Origin: an uncultured Chloracidobacterium sp.
GTDB lineage: Bacteria > Acidobacteriota > Blastocatellia > Pyrinomonadales > Pyrinomonadaceae
Direction of reading: 5' to 3'
Assembly (NCBI GenBank): GCA_936914845.1
Contig: CAKZGE010000005.1
Span: forward strand, 124,001-188,000
Length of the DNA stretch: 64,000 nucleotides
A program made the translations under genes and the position numbers. Under the pieces are notes generated by a model. The model had not been told where the DNA came from, made no database searches, and worked only from the letters and a program-made list of their open reading frames with translations. Each line of letters begins with the position of its first letter. Position 1 is the stretch's first letter. Shown here in pieces: positions 9,105 to 17,280 of this stretch.

Positions 9105-10163
9105 ATGACCAAAGCAATAATTACAGTTCTTTTCATTGTAACCCAGATCGCCGTTGTTTCGGCACAAAATTCGGACCTTCGTGTCGAGGGCGAGAAACAC
9201 TTGGCCAATATCAAGCAACTGACGTTTGGCGGCGAAAATGCGGAAGCGTATTTTTCGTCGAACGGAAAACAGTTGATCTTTCAATCGAAACGTGACGGCA
9301 ACGGCTGTGACCGCATCTATTCTATGAACGTGGATGGGACGAAGACCAAGCAGGTGTCGAACGGCGAAGGCAGGACGACCTGTGCTTATTATTTCAAGGG
9401 CGGAAAGCGTGTCATATATGCTTCGACGCACAGCGGCGGGAAAGACTGTCCGCCGGAAGCGGATCGTTCAAAAGGATATGTGTGGCCGGTTTATGGTGAT
9501 TATGAACTCTATACGGCAAAGGCGGACGGGACAGATATCAAACGGTTAACGAATTCGCCTGGTTACGACGCCGAAGCGACCGTTTCGCCGGACGGAAAAA
9601 ACATCGTTTTTACTTCTGAACGTGACGGCGATCTTGACCTTTATACGATGGATGTGGACGGCAGGAATGTGAAGCGGCTGACCGACGAGGTCGGTTACGA
9701 CGGCGGAGCATTCTTTTCACCGGATTCGAAAATGATCGTCTATCGCCGCTCAAGTCCAAAGACGGAAGCTGAGATCAAACGATACAAGGAGCTGCTGGCT
9801 CAGAAACTGGTAGTGCCGACGATCTTTGAGATCTGGGTGATGAATGCGGACGGAACGAACAAGCGGCAGGTGACGAAATTAGGTTCGGCTTCATTTGCTC
9901 CGTTCTTTACACCGGACGGAAAGCGGATAATCTTCTGTACCGATCATTTCGACGAAAACAAAGGCCCGCGCCGCCGCCAGCCGAATTTTGACCTGGCGTT
10001 GATAAACTTGGACGGCACAGGATTGGAGAGAATGACCTTTAACGGTTCGTTCGACGGTTTTCCGATGTTCTCACCGGACGGCAAAAAGCTCGTTTTTGCT
10101 TCGAATCGCAACGCGGCGAAAGAAGGCGATACGAACGTGTTTATTGCGGATTGGATAGATTAG
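9105..10163 (+). CDS. Secreted TolB-like beta-propeller protein (PD40 repeats)
   Basis: The protein (352 residues) starts with a signal peptide (MTKAIITVLFIVTQIAVVSAQ) and consists of repeated TolB/PD40 blades such as FSPDSKMIVYRR, VSPDGKNIVFTSERDGD and FSPDGKKLVFASNRN, each followed by a YTMDVDG-type strand. It is therefore a periplasmic six- or seven-blade beta-propeller. Such stand-alone propellers are common in Acidobacteriota, and a defined reaction is not known. A strong terminator follows, so it is a single-gene transcript. It should not be called tolB itself, because the N-terminal TolB domain and a pal/tol context are absent. Confidence 0.8.
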   Translation: MTKAIITVLFIVTQIAVVSAQNSDLRVEGEKHLANIKQLTFGGENAEAYFSSNGKQLIFQSKRDGNGCDRIYSMNVDGTKTKQVSNGEGRTTCAYYFKGGKRVIYASTHSGGKDCPPEADRSKGYVWPVYGDYELYTAKADGTDIKRLTNSPGYDAEATVSPDGKNIVFTSERDGDLDLYTMDVDGRNVKRLTDEVGYDGGAFFSPDSKMIVYRRSSPKTEAEIKRYKELLAQKLVVPTIFEIWVMNADGTNKRQVTKLGSASFAPFFTPDGKRIIFCTDHFDENKGPRRRQPNFDLALINLDGTGLERMTFNGSFDGFPMFSPDGKKLVFASNRNAAKEGDTNVFIADWID

Positions 10164-10194
10164 GCCGCTCCGCCTGTACCGCATTCAAAGAACA

Positions 10195-10230
10195 GCTTTG
10201 CCCGGTCGGTGTGCCGGGCGAAGCATTTTT
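10195..10230 (+). terminator. Intrinsic terminator after the TolB-like gene
   Basis: An 11-bp stem (GCTTTGCCCGG pairing with CCGGGCGAAGC, one G-U pair) with an 8-nt loop is followed by ATTTTTC. It ends the TolB-like transcript. An in-frame start codon for the next gene at 10198 lies inside this stem, which is one reason to prefer the later start at 10249. Confidence 0.85.
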
Positions 10231-10248
10231 CAGCAAATAGGAATCTTT

Positions 10249-12339
10249 ATGATCAACATTCGCAAAGGCATTTTTTCTCTAGCATTGGCCGGCTTGCTGG
10301 CGAGTACGTTGGCGGCTCAAACGCCGACCGCACCGCCGGTTGCCGAACGCGATCTTCGCCAACATGTCCAGCACCTTGCGGCCGATGATATGGAGGGCCG
10401 CCGCACAGGCGAAAAAGGGTCGATCGCGGCTAGCGGATATATTGCCAATGTGTTCGCCAAAAATCGCATTAAGGGCGGTGTGGTCGATGCGGCCGGAAAG
10501 CGCGGCTATCTACAGCAGTTTCCCTTTGTGACCGGAGTCGAATTGGCTGCGGACGGAAATAGCGTTGCCATCGAATTTACGGACGACAAGGGCCATCGAT
10601 CAAAGATCGGGGAAGATGACCGGGTTCGGCCGACCGGGTTTTCCGCCAACGGTGAAGCGGCCAATGCACCGATCGTCTTCGCGGGTTACGGTATTAGTTC
10701 AGAAGAACTGAAATATGATGACTATAACGGCGTCGATGCGAAAGGCAAGGTCGTGTTGGTGTTTGACGGTAATCCGGAAAATGAAGACCCGCACAGCCGG
10801 TTCGGCCGCTTTGATGCACGGACAAAAGCCCTGATAGCCAAAGATAAAGGTGCCGTGGGTGTGATCATAGTTTCGCGGCAGGACAAATTCGAGGATGAAA
10901 AGCTGCACGAGATGCGCTATGACCAGGCATTAGGCGAGGCCGCTCTGCCGGTATTCGCGGCTTCGCGGAAAACGGCGGCTCACCTTCTTGGCGTCTCAGA
11001 AACCGAATTGAAAACGGTCGAAGGCTTGACGGCAATGAAAAAGAATTCGTCGGTCAAGATAAACATCGGTTTTCGAGATACGCAGCCGTCGATCAGTTTT
11101 GCCGTAAAGTTGGTAAAGAAGCAGGCCGACGCATATAACGTTGTGGGAATTATCGAAGGGCGCGATCCGGTATTGAAAAATGAAGCGATCGTGATCGGGG
11201 CCCATTACGACCACCTGGGATTCGGAGGCCAAGGCAGCTTGGCGGTCAATTCATCTGAGATACATCACGGAGCAGATGACAATGCCTCGGGAACAGCGGC
11301 ACTTTTGACGCTCGCTTCGCGATTTGCCAAAGAGCGTAGGAATAAACGGACGATCATATTGGTGGCATTCAGCGGCGAAGAAGAAGGACTGATCGGTTCA
11401 AAATATTATGTAAATAATCCGGTCATGCCGATCGAAAAGACCGTGGCAATGATCAATATGGACATGGTCGGCCGGTTGAACGAAAACAAGTTGACCGTTG
11501 GCGGCATTGGGTCGGCCGAAGGTTTCAAAGCATTGGTCGAAAGTATCAATGACACGAACCATATCTCTGTCGGCGAAGATGCTTTGATCAAGGAAAAGAT
11601 CGCCGCCGCCTTGTTGCCCTTGAAGGTAAATGCCGTTTCTGTGTTGGTCAAGAACGGCAAAGCCGTCGTTCGCGGTTCGGTACCGTCACGTAAATATGCT
11701 GATGTTGTAAAAGCGATCAACGAATCAGGTGTAGTGGTATGGGACAATCAGATGGAAAAGGGGAACCGGCCAGCGGCGGCGGGCTATAGGGGCGAGCCAT
11801 TTAATGTGCAGCTTAATCAAGACGGCTTCGGGCCGTCTGACCACGCATCGTTCTACGGCAAAAAGATCCCGGTGCTGTTCCTTTTTACCGGTACACACGT
11901 GGATTATCACAAGCCGAGCGACACCGCCGACAAGATCAACTATGAAGGGCTTTTGCGGATAACGGATTACGTTCAACAACTGGTTCGAGCAATAGACACA
12001 GATACGGCCCGGCCGGTCTATACTGTCGCACCTTCATCGGGGACAATGGGCGGAGGCCGCGGTTTTAGCGTTTCGCTAGGGACCGTGCCGAGTTATGGAG
12101 ACTCGACCGACGGAATGATCCTTGACGGTGTTCGCGATAATTCGCCGGCGGCAAAAGCCGGATTGCAGGCTGGTGACAAGGTGGTCAAACTGGCCGGCAA
12201 GGATGTAAGGAATGTGATGGATTACACCTATGTTCTCGGCGAAATGAAGGCTGGTCAAGAATATGAAGTGGTCGTCAAACGCGGAGCGGAAACATTGACA
12301 CTGAAGATAGTTCCGGCGGCGCCGGGCCGGCGGCAATAA
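10249..12339 (+). CDS. Secreted M28-family zinc peptidase with PA domain, BON-like insertion and C-terminal PDZ domain
   Basis: This exported aminopeptidase-like protein has 696 residues from the ATG at 10249, which begins a signal peptide (residues 1-23). A PA-type domain spans about 100-260. The M28 core follows, with zinc ligands recognisable in GAHYDH (H319), GADDNASG (D343), SGEEEG (E377/E378), NMDMVGR (D405) and YHKPSD (H554). Between D405 and the last ligand there is a segment of about 60 residues (443-501) with the pattern of a BON domain (helix, VSVLVKNGKAVVRGSV, then a helix ending in VVVWDNQ). A PDZ domain (about 606-690, GFSVSLGTVP, AGLQAGDKVVKL) closes the protein. It is 4 bp from dapF and so likely co-transcribed. 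Substrate specificity is unknown. Confidence 0.85.
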   Translation: MINIRKGIFSLALAGLLASTLAAQTPTAPPVAERDLRQHVQHLAADDMEGRRTGEKGSIAASGYIANVFAKNRIKGGVVDAAGKRGYLQQFPFVTGVELAADGNSVAIEFTDDKGHRSKIGEDDRVRPTGFSANGEAANAPIVFAGYGISSEELKYDDYNGVDAKGKVVLVFDGNPENEDPHSRFGRFDARTKALIAKDKGAVGVIIVSRQDKFEDEKLHEMRYDQALGEAALPVFAASRKTAAHLLGVSETELKTVEGLTAMKKNSSVKINIGFRDTQPSISFAVKLVKKQADAYNVVGIIEGRDPVLKNEAIVIGAHYDHLGFGGQGSLAVNSSEIHHGADDNASGTAALLTLASRFAKERRNKRTIILVAFSGEEEGLIGSKYYVNNPVMPIEKTVAMINMDMVGRLNENKLTVGGIGSAEGFKALVESINDTNHISVGEDALIKEKIAAALLPLKVNAVSVLVKNGKAVVRGSVPSRKYADVVKAINESGVVVWDNQMEKGNRPAAAGYRGEPFNVQLNQDGFGPSDHASFYGKKIPVLFLFTGTHVDYHKPSDTADKINYEGLLRITDYVQQLVRAIDTDTARPVYTVAPSSGTMGGGRGFSVSLGTVPSYGDSTDGMILDGVRDNSPAAKAGLQAGDKVVKLAGKDVRNVMDYTYVLGEMKAGQEYEVVVKRGAETLTLKIVPAAPGRRQ

Positions 12340-12343
12340 ATAT

Positions 12344-13195
12344 ATGGTGCCTTTCACAAAATTTCACGGCTTCGGCAATGACTATATCGTTATTGAACGG
12401 CGATCGATCGCAGATGGGACGGACCTGACGGATCTGGCAGAAAGGATCTGCCATCGTCACACCGGGGCCGGGGCCGATGGAATTGCTGTCATCGAAAAAT
12501 TGGACGGGCCGGCGGCGGATGTTTTCTGCGAGATCATCAATCCGGATGGTTCGATAGCCGGATTTTCGGGTAATGGAACGCGTTGTGCAGTCTCTTATCT
12601 CTATTTCAAGTCGTTGTGGGACAAGCCCGAACTTCGGTTGGAAACGCGCAGCGGTATCAAAAACTACTCTTTGCTGGCAAATGACCGCCCCGGCGGCTAC
12701 ATCTTTAGGGCGGAGATCGGCCAGCCGAGATTTACGGCGAAAGAGATACCGTTTGAAGGAGAAAACGGTTCGGCCGAGGTGATCGATGTGCCGATCCTTT
12801 CACAAGACCGCGAGTTTTTGATCTCTGCGGTCAACGTCGGTAATCCGGTCGCGTGCATTTTTGTCGAGGATCTTGACATGGATTGGCGGCGGTACGGCCG
12901 CGATCTCGAGGTCCATTCAGCCTTTCCGGAACGGGCGAATATCGTTTTTGTAAAGGTCAACGGCCCGGCAAATATCGAATTGAAAATATGGGAACGCGGG
13001 GTTGGTGAAACGGCGTCGTCAGGCACCTGCACCAGCGCGGCGGCGGTCTTGAGCCGTAAAAAAGGATTGACCGGCCGCAAGGTAGCTGTGCGGACCGAGG
13101 GCGGCGTTACGGATATCGAGTGGCGGGAAGATGACGAGATATTGATAACCGGCCGGGCAGATCTTGCCTACGAAGGCGAATGGCCGTATGCATAA
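12344..13195 (+). CDS. dapF: Diaminopimelate epimerase DapF
   Basis: DapF interconverts LL- and meso-diaminopimelate, feeding lysine and peptidoglycan synthesis in the cytoplasm. The N-terminal KFHGFGNDYIV signature and both catalytic cysteines are present: FSGNGTRCA near residue 79 and SSGTCTSAAAV near residue 227. The length of 283 residues is normal. The second motif reads SSGTCTS instead of the usual GTGXCA, a conservative variation that keeps the cysteine. It starts 4 bp after the M28 peptidase stop, so translation is probably coupled. Confidence 0.95.
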   Translation: MVPFTKFHGFGNDYIVIERRSIADGTDLTDLAERICHRHTGAGADGIAVIEKLDGPAADVFCEIINPDGSIAGFSGNGTRCAVSYLYFKSLWDKPELRLETRSGIKNYSLLANDRPGGYIFRAEIGQPRFTAKEIPFEGENGSAEVIDVPILSQDREFLISAVNVGNPVACIFVEDLDMDWRRYGRDLEVHSAFPERANIVFVKVNGPANIELKIWERGVGETASSGTCTSAAAVLSRKKGLTGRKVAVRTEGGVTDIEWREDDEILITGRADLAYEGEWPYA

Positions 13196-13197
13196 GG

Positions 13198-13650
13198 TCA
13201 GCCGAATATCTCGGCGATCGCCCGATGCCGGAAATCAAAGATAAAATTCAGTTCTTTCTTAACTAAAAAGTGGCCAAGGTCGCCAAACGGCTCAAACGGC
13301 AGCCGATAGTGGATCTCGTCTTTCATCAGCGTCGTTGACCCGTCAATGTCTTCAAAGGTGTGTCTGTGGATCCATTGTTTGTATGGCCCTTTCAGTTGGC
13401 GGTCGATAAATTCGTGCGGCGGACGCCAAACGGAGATCTCCGTTCGCCATTTGACCGGGACACCGCGCAGCCGCAGAACATAATCGATGAGCGTGCCCTC
13501 GGCCACGCTGATCGGGCGTTCCGTCAGGATCCGAAATCCGAGCTGCGGCGGTGTGATCCGTTCAAGATTGGCGGCGTCCGCAAAAAAATCAAAGACGTTG
13601 TTGATGGGCCGCTGAACGACCTGTGTGCGTTGAAGAATGTGTTCGGCCAT
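13198..13650 (-). CDS. SRPBCC-family protein (polyketide-cyclase/START-like fold)
   Basis: This 150-residue protein has the profile of the SRPBCC helix-grip ligand-binding fold: an initial strand LQRTQVVQRPINNVFDFFAD, then ERITPPQLGFRILT, and later the paired segments WIHRHTFEDIDGSTTLMKDEIHYRLPFEP. Similar proteins are annotated as cyclase/dehydrase or cell-division-inhibitor-like proteins, without a proved reaction. The start at 13650 (MAEHILQR) matches the family; the upstream extension to 13761 overlaps the neighbouring gene. It ends 3 bp from dapF, tail to tail. Confidence 0.7.
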   Translation of the reverse strand: MAEHILQRTQVVQRPINNVFDFFADAANLERITPPQLGFRILTERPISVAEGTLIDYVLRLRGVPVKWRTEISVWRPPHEFIDRQLKGPYKQWIHRHTFEDIDGSTTLMKDEIHYRLPFEPFGDLGHFLVKKELNFIFDFRHRAIAEIFG

Positions 13651-13679
13651 ACGATGAAAGTATAACCGAACGAAAGAAT

Positions 13680-14234
13680 TTATTTTTTGGAACGCAAATA
13701 TTCTTTCGGCAGCGGAAGCGTTTTGCTTTCTGCCTGCCAAAATATCGTCATTACGTACCACCGCTTGCCATCATTGACGAGTTGGAAACTGTTGATTCCG
13801 CGTAGAAATGGTTCTTTATCGTCTTTCTTTTTGAAAGCTTCATAAGTCGAAAAAACGTGTGCGATATTGCCGAAAACCTCGACGCGGCGAGCCTTTTCTC
13901 GCTCAAAAAAGCCTTCCTTGGCAAAATTGGCGTCGCCCATTTTAACGTAATCTTCGGGCGTCAGCACCACGGCCCGCTGCATAGCGGGGGCATCTTTGGA
14001 CGGTACAACGGGTATCAGCCGGGCGCCGGTATAAAAAAGACTGCGAAAACGATCCCAGTTTCGCGGTTCGCCCGCGTCGCCGGAAATAACGTCATAGGTC
14101 GCCTTCATGATGGCATCGATCGAGCCGACATCTGCCGGGTCGGCGTCCGGTGCGGCCGGAGCAGCAGCGGCCTGTGCAAATATTGCGACCGGAAAAACGA
14201 GCAGAAATGCAGCGATGAACAAAAGATTTTTCAT
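13680..14234 (-). CDS. Secreted SnoaL/NTF2-like protein
   Basis: The protein (184 residues) begins with a signal peptide (MKNLLFIAAFLLVFPVAIFAQ) followed by Ala/Pro-rich linker residues. The mature part (SIDAIMKATYDVISGDAGEP, then WDRFRSLFY and RGINSFQLVNDGKRWYVMTIFWQ) fits the cone-shaped NTF2/SnoaL-like fold of DUF4440-type proteins. The start at 14234 is chosen because it begins the signal peptide; the longer frame to 14336 reads through the end of the nuclease gene upstream. It lies between that nuclease gene and the SRPBCC gene on the same strand, with gaps of about 30 bp. Function unknown. Confidence 0.65.
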   Translation of the reverse strand: MKNLLFIAAFLLVFPVAIFAQAAAAPAAPDADPADVGSIDAIMKATYDVISGDAGEPRNWDRFRSLFYTGARLIPVVPSKDAPAMQRAVVLTPEDYVKMGDANFAKEGFFEREKARRVEVFGNIAHVFSTYEAFKKKDDKEPFLRGINSFQLVNDGKRWYVMTIFWQAESKTLPLPKEYLRSKK

Positions 14235-14268
14235 AGTTATCGTATTACGCGTAAAAAGGTGCCGGGTT

Positions 14269-15120
14269 TCAATCACCGTCCACACGGTTTTCGATAACGT
14301 TCTGAATTTCCGGCGGCAGGCGTGAAAACAGGTCATACCCGGTCATTCTTTCGATGTGGCGAACCGTAACGCGATATTTTTCCCATGGGTCACGCCGGAC
14401 ACCGTTTTGATTCGGCATATCAACGGCGATGATGCGAGTATCTTCATCTATCAGACCCGGATCAGAGCCGCGCCGGACGAAGGCGATCACCTTCCAGCAC
14501 CGGGAAGGTACGGTGATCTTGTTTTTGATACGTTCTTGTTCGCCATAAACACCCGCGATGGTGTAAACATCCCAACCGCGACGAGCCTGGCCGCGAGCAT
14601 AATTTTCGAGCTTGTTCCAGGGATATTGATTCAATTCGCCCGCCTGCGGAACGATGTTTGTCATATAGAACGTTTCAGCATTGCGCGACGGGTCGGCGAA
14701 GCGATCCGCGCTCGGCACCATATGTCCGCGGTCATATCCGCTTCCGATGTAGTCAAACGTGGTGATGCGGCGAAAGCCCGGCGGCAATCTTCGGTCTGGT
14801 TCAAAATCAGCCCGCGGCAGCTTGTCGCCGAGGTCGTCGCGAGAGGTTTTCCACTGGACCCAATTAAGTGTGCCGCGGCCGTTGTTGTAAGACATCGCCG
14901 AATTTTCGCTGACGAACAGGTAATTGTCGCGATCTGTTGCAGAGGCGTTCGAGGGGTTCCCCAAAAGTAGATGAATGCTGATAGGCGGGCCTGCCGGATG
15001 GCCGGGTGCTGAAGGCGATGGTGCGGCCGCCGGATCTTCAGAAGGTATCAAACGACATCCGGTAAGAAAAAAAGCGGCCATTGCCGCGAGCAGAAAAAAT
15101 ATCTTGTGCGATGGTCTCAT
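14269..15120 (-). CDS. DNA/RNA non-specific endonuclease, lipoprotein
   Basis: This is a secreted sugar-non-specific nuclease of the NUC1/EndA (beta-beta-alpha-Me) family. It has a lipoprotein signal (FFLLAAMAAFFLTGC) and a Pro/Ala linker, so it is probably anchored to a membrane. The catalytic motif is YDRGHMVPSADR; the magnesium-binding asparagine lies in YMTNIVPQAGELNQYPWNKLE. The start at 15120 (MRPSHKIFF, 283 residues) is preferred because the longer frame runs into the promoter region and coding sequence of the divergent rlmN. A second protein with the same catalytic domain is encoded at 20437-22158. Its likely role is degrading extracellular or incoming nucleic acid for nutrients. Confidence 0.85.
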   Translation of the reverse strand: MRPSHKIFFLLAAMAAFFLTGCRLIPSEDPAAAPSPSAPGHPAGPPISIHLLLGNPSNASATDRDNYLFVSENSAMSYNNGRGTLNWVQWKTSRDDLGDKLPRADFEPDRRLPPGFRRITTFDYIGSGYDRGHMVPSADRFADPSRNAETFYMTNIVPQAGELNQYPWNKLENYARGQARRGWDVYTIAGVYGEQERIKNKITVPSRCWKVIAFVRRGSDPGLIDEDTRIIAVDMPNQNGVRRDPWEKYRVTVRHIERMTGYDLFSRLPPEIQNVIENRVDGD

Positions 15121-15192
15121 CAGAGTGGTTTTTTTGATTGTAGCAAATGGAGCAATACGTTTACGCGGCAAGTTGGGGTAAAATATCAGCAG

Positions 15193-16272
15193 ATGAGCGA
15201 AAGAACGCACATAACCGGTATGACGCAGGCAGAATTGGCAGATTTTGCTGCGGAATTTGGCGAACCCAAATATCGGGCGAAACAGCTTTTCAAACAGCTG
15301 CACGGACGCCGGCTGCGATCGTTCGACGAAATGACCGACCTGCCCAAAGCATTTCGCGAACAGCTTGTCGAACGAGCGACGGCGCAGACCCTGACATTAC
15401 AGGACCGCTACATTTCGGAAGACGGAACCCGGCGATTTTTGATGCGAACCGGCGAAGCAAACCCCGTGGAGGCGGTTTTCATACCTTCGGAGGGGCGCGA
15501 TACGATCTGTTTCTCGTCGCAGTCCGGCTGTCAGCTGAAATGTGATTTCTGTTTGACCGCAAAGCTCGGATTATTGAAAAATCTGACCGCCGGCGAGATC
15601 ATCGAACAGATAGAAATTGTGCTTAATGACGTTTACGGCGTCGGCGGCGACACACCGCACGGCACAAATTTGGTGGCGATGGGCGAAGGCGAGCCATTCC
15701 TAAATTTCGACAATCTAATAAAGGCTCTTGGCATAATGTCGAACGAAGATGGGCTTTTCATTGTACCGAACCGTGTGACCGTTTCAACGGCGGGCATTGT
15801 GCCAAAAATATTCGATCTCGCAGCTCTGCAGGATCGGCCGCATCTGGCGATATCTCTTTCAGCGGCTAATGATGAATTGCGTGACCGTTTAATGCCGATC
15901 AACAAACGGTGGAACATAGATGAGCTAATGGCCGCTGCCAAACATTTTGAAGGTTCCCTGCGGCGGGGCGAACGCTTTACGTTTGAATATGTTCTGCTCG
16001 GTGGTGTTAACGACAGCGAAGCCCAAGCCCGCGAACTAGCGGCGTTGCTGCGAAGACACGGATTACGCCGCGTAAAGATAAATTTGATCCCGCACAACCC
16101 GGCGCCGCAGCTGGACTATCGCCCGTCCGCACCGGAACAGGTGCTTCGATTCAAAACGATCCTGGAGGAAGAGGGTGTTTCGGCTTACGTTCGGCGGCCG
16201 CGGGGACGCGACATTTACGCTGCCTGCGGCCAGCTTGCTGCGAAGCAGGAATTGAACGCCATTACCGCTTGA
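15193..16272 (+). CDS. rlmN: 23S rRNA (A2503-C2)/tRNA (A37-C2) methyltransferase RlmN
   Basis: RlmN is a radical-SAM enzyme that methylates C2 of A2503 in 23S rRNA and of A37 in some tRNAs. The CX3CX2C cluster motif CQLKCDFC occupies residues 113-120, the SAM-binding segment MGEGEPFLNFDNL follows, and the second catalytic cysteine is in AACGQLA (Cys345). I use the ATG at 15193 (MSERTHITG, 359 residues); the frame is open to 15106 but that portion overlaps the start of the divergent nuclease gene. It is followed after 4 bp by a small membrane-protein gene, so it heads a three-gene operon. Confidence 0.95.
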   Translation: MSERTHITGMTQAELADFAAEFGEPKYRAKQLFKQLHGRRLRSFDEMTDLPKAFREQLVERATAQTLTLQDRYISEDGTRRFLMRTGEANPVEAVFIPSEGRDTICFSSQSGCQLKCDFCLTAKLGLLKNLTAGEIIEQIEIVLNDVYGVGGDTPHGTNLVAMGEGEPFLNFDNLIKALGIMSNEDGLFIVPNRVTVSTAGIVPKIFDLAALQDRPHLAISLSAANDELRDRLMPINKRWNIDELMAAAKHFEGSLRRGERFTFEYVLLGGVNDSEAQARELAALLRRHGLRRVKINLIPHNPAPQLDYRPSAPEQVLRFKTILEEEGVSAYVRRPRGRDIYAACGQLAAKQELNAITA

Positions 16273-16276
16273 AGCT

Positions 16277-16792
16277 ATGGAAATTTTGATACCGGGCCTA
16301 ATATTGGTCGGGCTAATGATATGGGCATCAACGCGCATCAAGAAAAATGCCGCGGCCGCATTTGAACGAGAATCCATCGAAACTAACGAATATTCGCTAG
16401 TTAAGCCGGACGGATTTCTCCATCCGCTGAATGATGAGGGCGACCGGCTTTTTTACGCTTACTCAAAAGATTTCGGCAAGGGCGATGCGGACGCCGAAAG
16501 ACAGGCGGAGATAGAGGTTATCGCGGGGCCGGGCGGAGCATTAAAAGCCGTAGCCGACGAGGTTAAAGCCGGAGCGGACGTATTGAGCGAAGAAGCTTTT
16601 CGAACCGGTACAATGAATGTGCGAACGCTGGACGTAACCCGCGCGGAAAACGATATTACCAGGCGTGAACTGCACAAATTGGTGCAGGCCAACGACAAGG
16701 TATATATGCTGCGATTCGCCGTGCTCGAAGATCTTTATGATGATTTTGCCCGGCGGGCGTCGGAAACGTTGGACAGCTTTGATGTAAAATAG
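16277..16792 (+). CDS. Hypothetical protein with one N-terminal membrane helix
   Basis: I do not recognise a family for this 171-residue protein. It begins with a single transmembrane helix (MEILIPGLILVGLMIWAST) and a basic stop-transfer RIKK, so the remaining 150 residues should be cytoplasmic. The soluble part is charged and contains an alternating alpha/beta pattern (HKLVQANDKVYMLRFAVLEDLYDDF). It lies between rlmN (4 bp) and the DsbD-alpha-like gene (17 bp) on the same strand, suggesting co-transcription. No catalytic motif is apparent. Confidence 0.6.
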   Translation: MEILIPGLILVGLMIWASTRIKKNAAAAFERESIETNEYSLVKPDGFLHPLNDEGDRLFYAYSKDFGKGDADAERQAEIEVIAGPGGALKAVADEVKAGADVLSEEAFRTGTMNVRTLDVTRAENDITRRELHKLVQANDKVYMLRFAVLEDLYDDFARRASETLDSFDVK

Positions 16793-16809
16793 ATGCATCA
16801 AACAAAATT

Positions 16810-17274
16810 ATGAGACGAGTTGTATCAACAATTTCATTTGCGGCAGCGATGCTTTTTACGGCTGCTTATGTCAACGCTCAGACCGTCACCGGATCTATCG
16901 GCAACGGGTCTGTGCAACGCGGACGTGCCGTTCAAGCGAGCGTTGTGCTCAATATTCCCGGCGAACTGCATGTAAATTCAAACCGTCCGAATAGTGAATA
17001 TGCGATCCCGACTACCGTCCGCTTGACTGCGACCGGTGCAAGAACCGGGGCGGTTCGGTACCCGCGAGGGATCAATCGCAAATTCCAATTTTCGGAAAGT
17101 CCGATAAATGTCTATGAAGGGCGTGTGACGTTTCCATTTACGGTGACCGTGCCGGCTAATTTTCGAGGCCAAACGATAAAGGTGCGGGCCGTGGTGAAAT
17201 ATCAGGCTTGTACGAACGAGATCTGTTATCCGCCGCGAAGTAAAGAAGTTACGCTGACCGCACGGGTTCGCTAG
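16810..17274 (+). CDS. Periplasmic DsbD-alpha-like domain protein (stand-alone)
   Basis: This 154-residue protein has a signal peptide ending near VNAQ and then a single immunoglobulin-like domain. The C-terminal part VKYQACTNEICYPPRSKEVTL contains the paired cysteines (CTNEIC) in the same context as the N-terminal (alpha) domain of the thiol:disulfide interchange protein DsbD (DUF/TlpA-DsbC-type domain). The transmembrane DsbD-beta and thioredoxin-like gamma domains are absent and not encoded next to it. It may therefore pass electrons from a separate CcdA/DsbD-type membrane protein; this role is inferred. It is the third gene of the rlmN operon. Confidence 0.7.
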   Translation: MRRVVSTISFAAAMLFTAAYVNAQTVTGSIGNGSVQRGRAVQASVVLNIPGELHVNSNRPNSEYAIPTTVRLTATGARTGAVRYPRGINRKFQFSESPINVYEGRVTFPFTVTVPANFRGQTIKVRAVVKYQACTNEICYPPRSKEVTLTARVR

Positions 17275-17280
17275 ATATCT

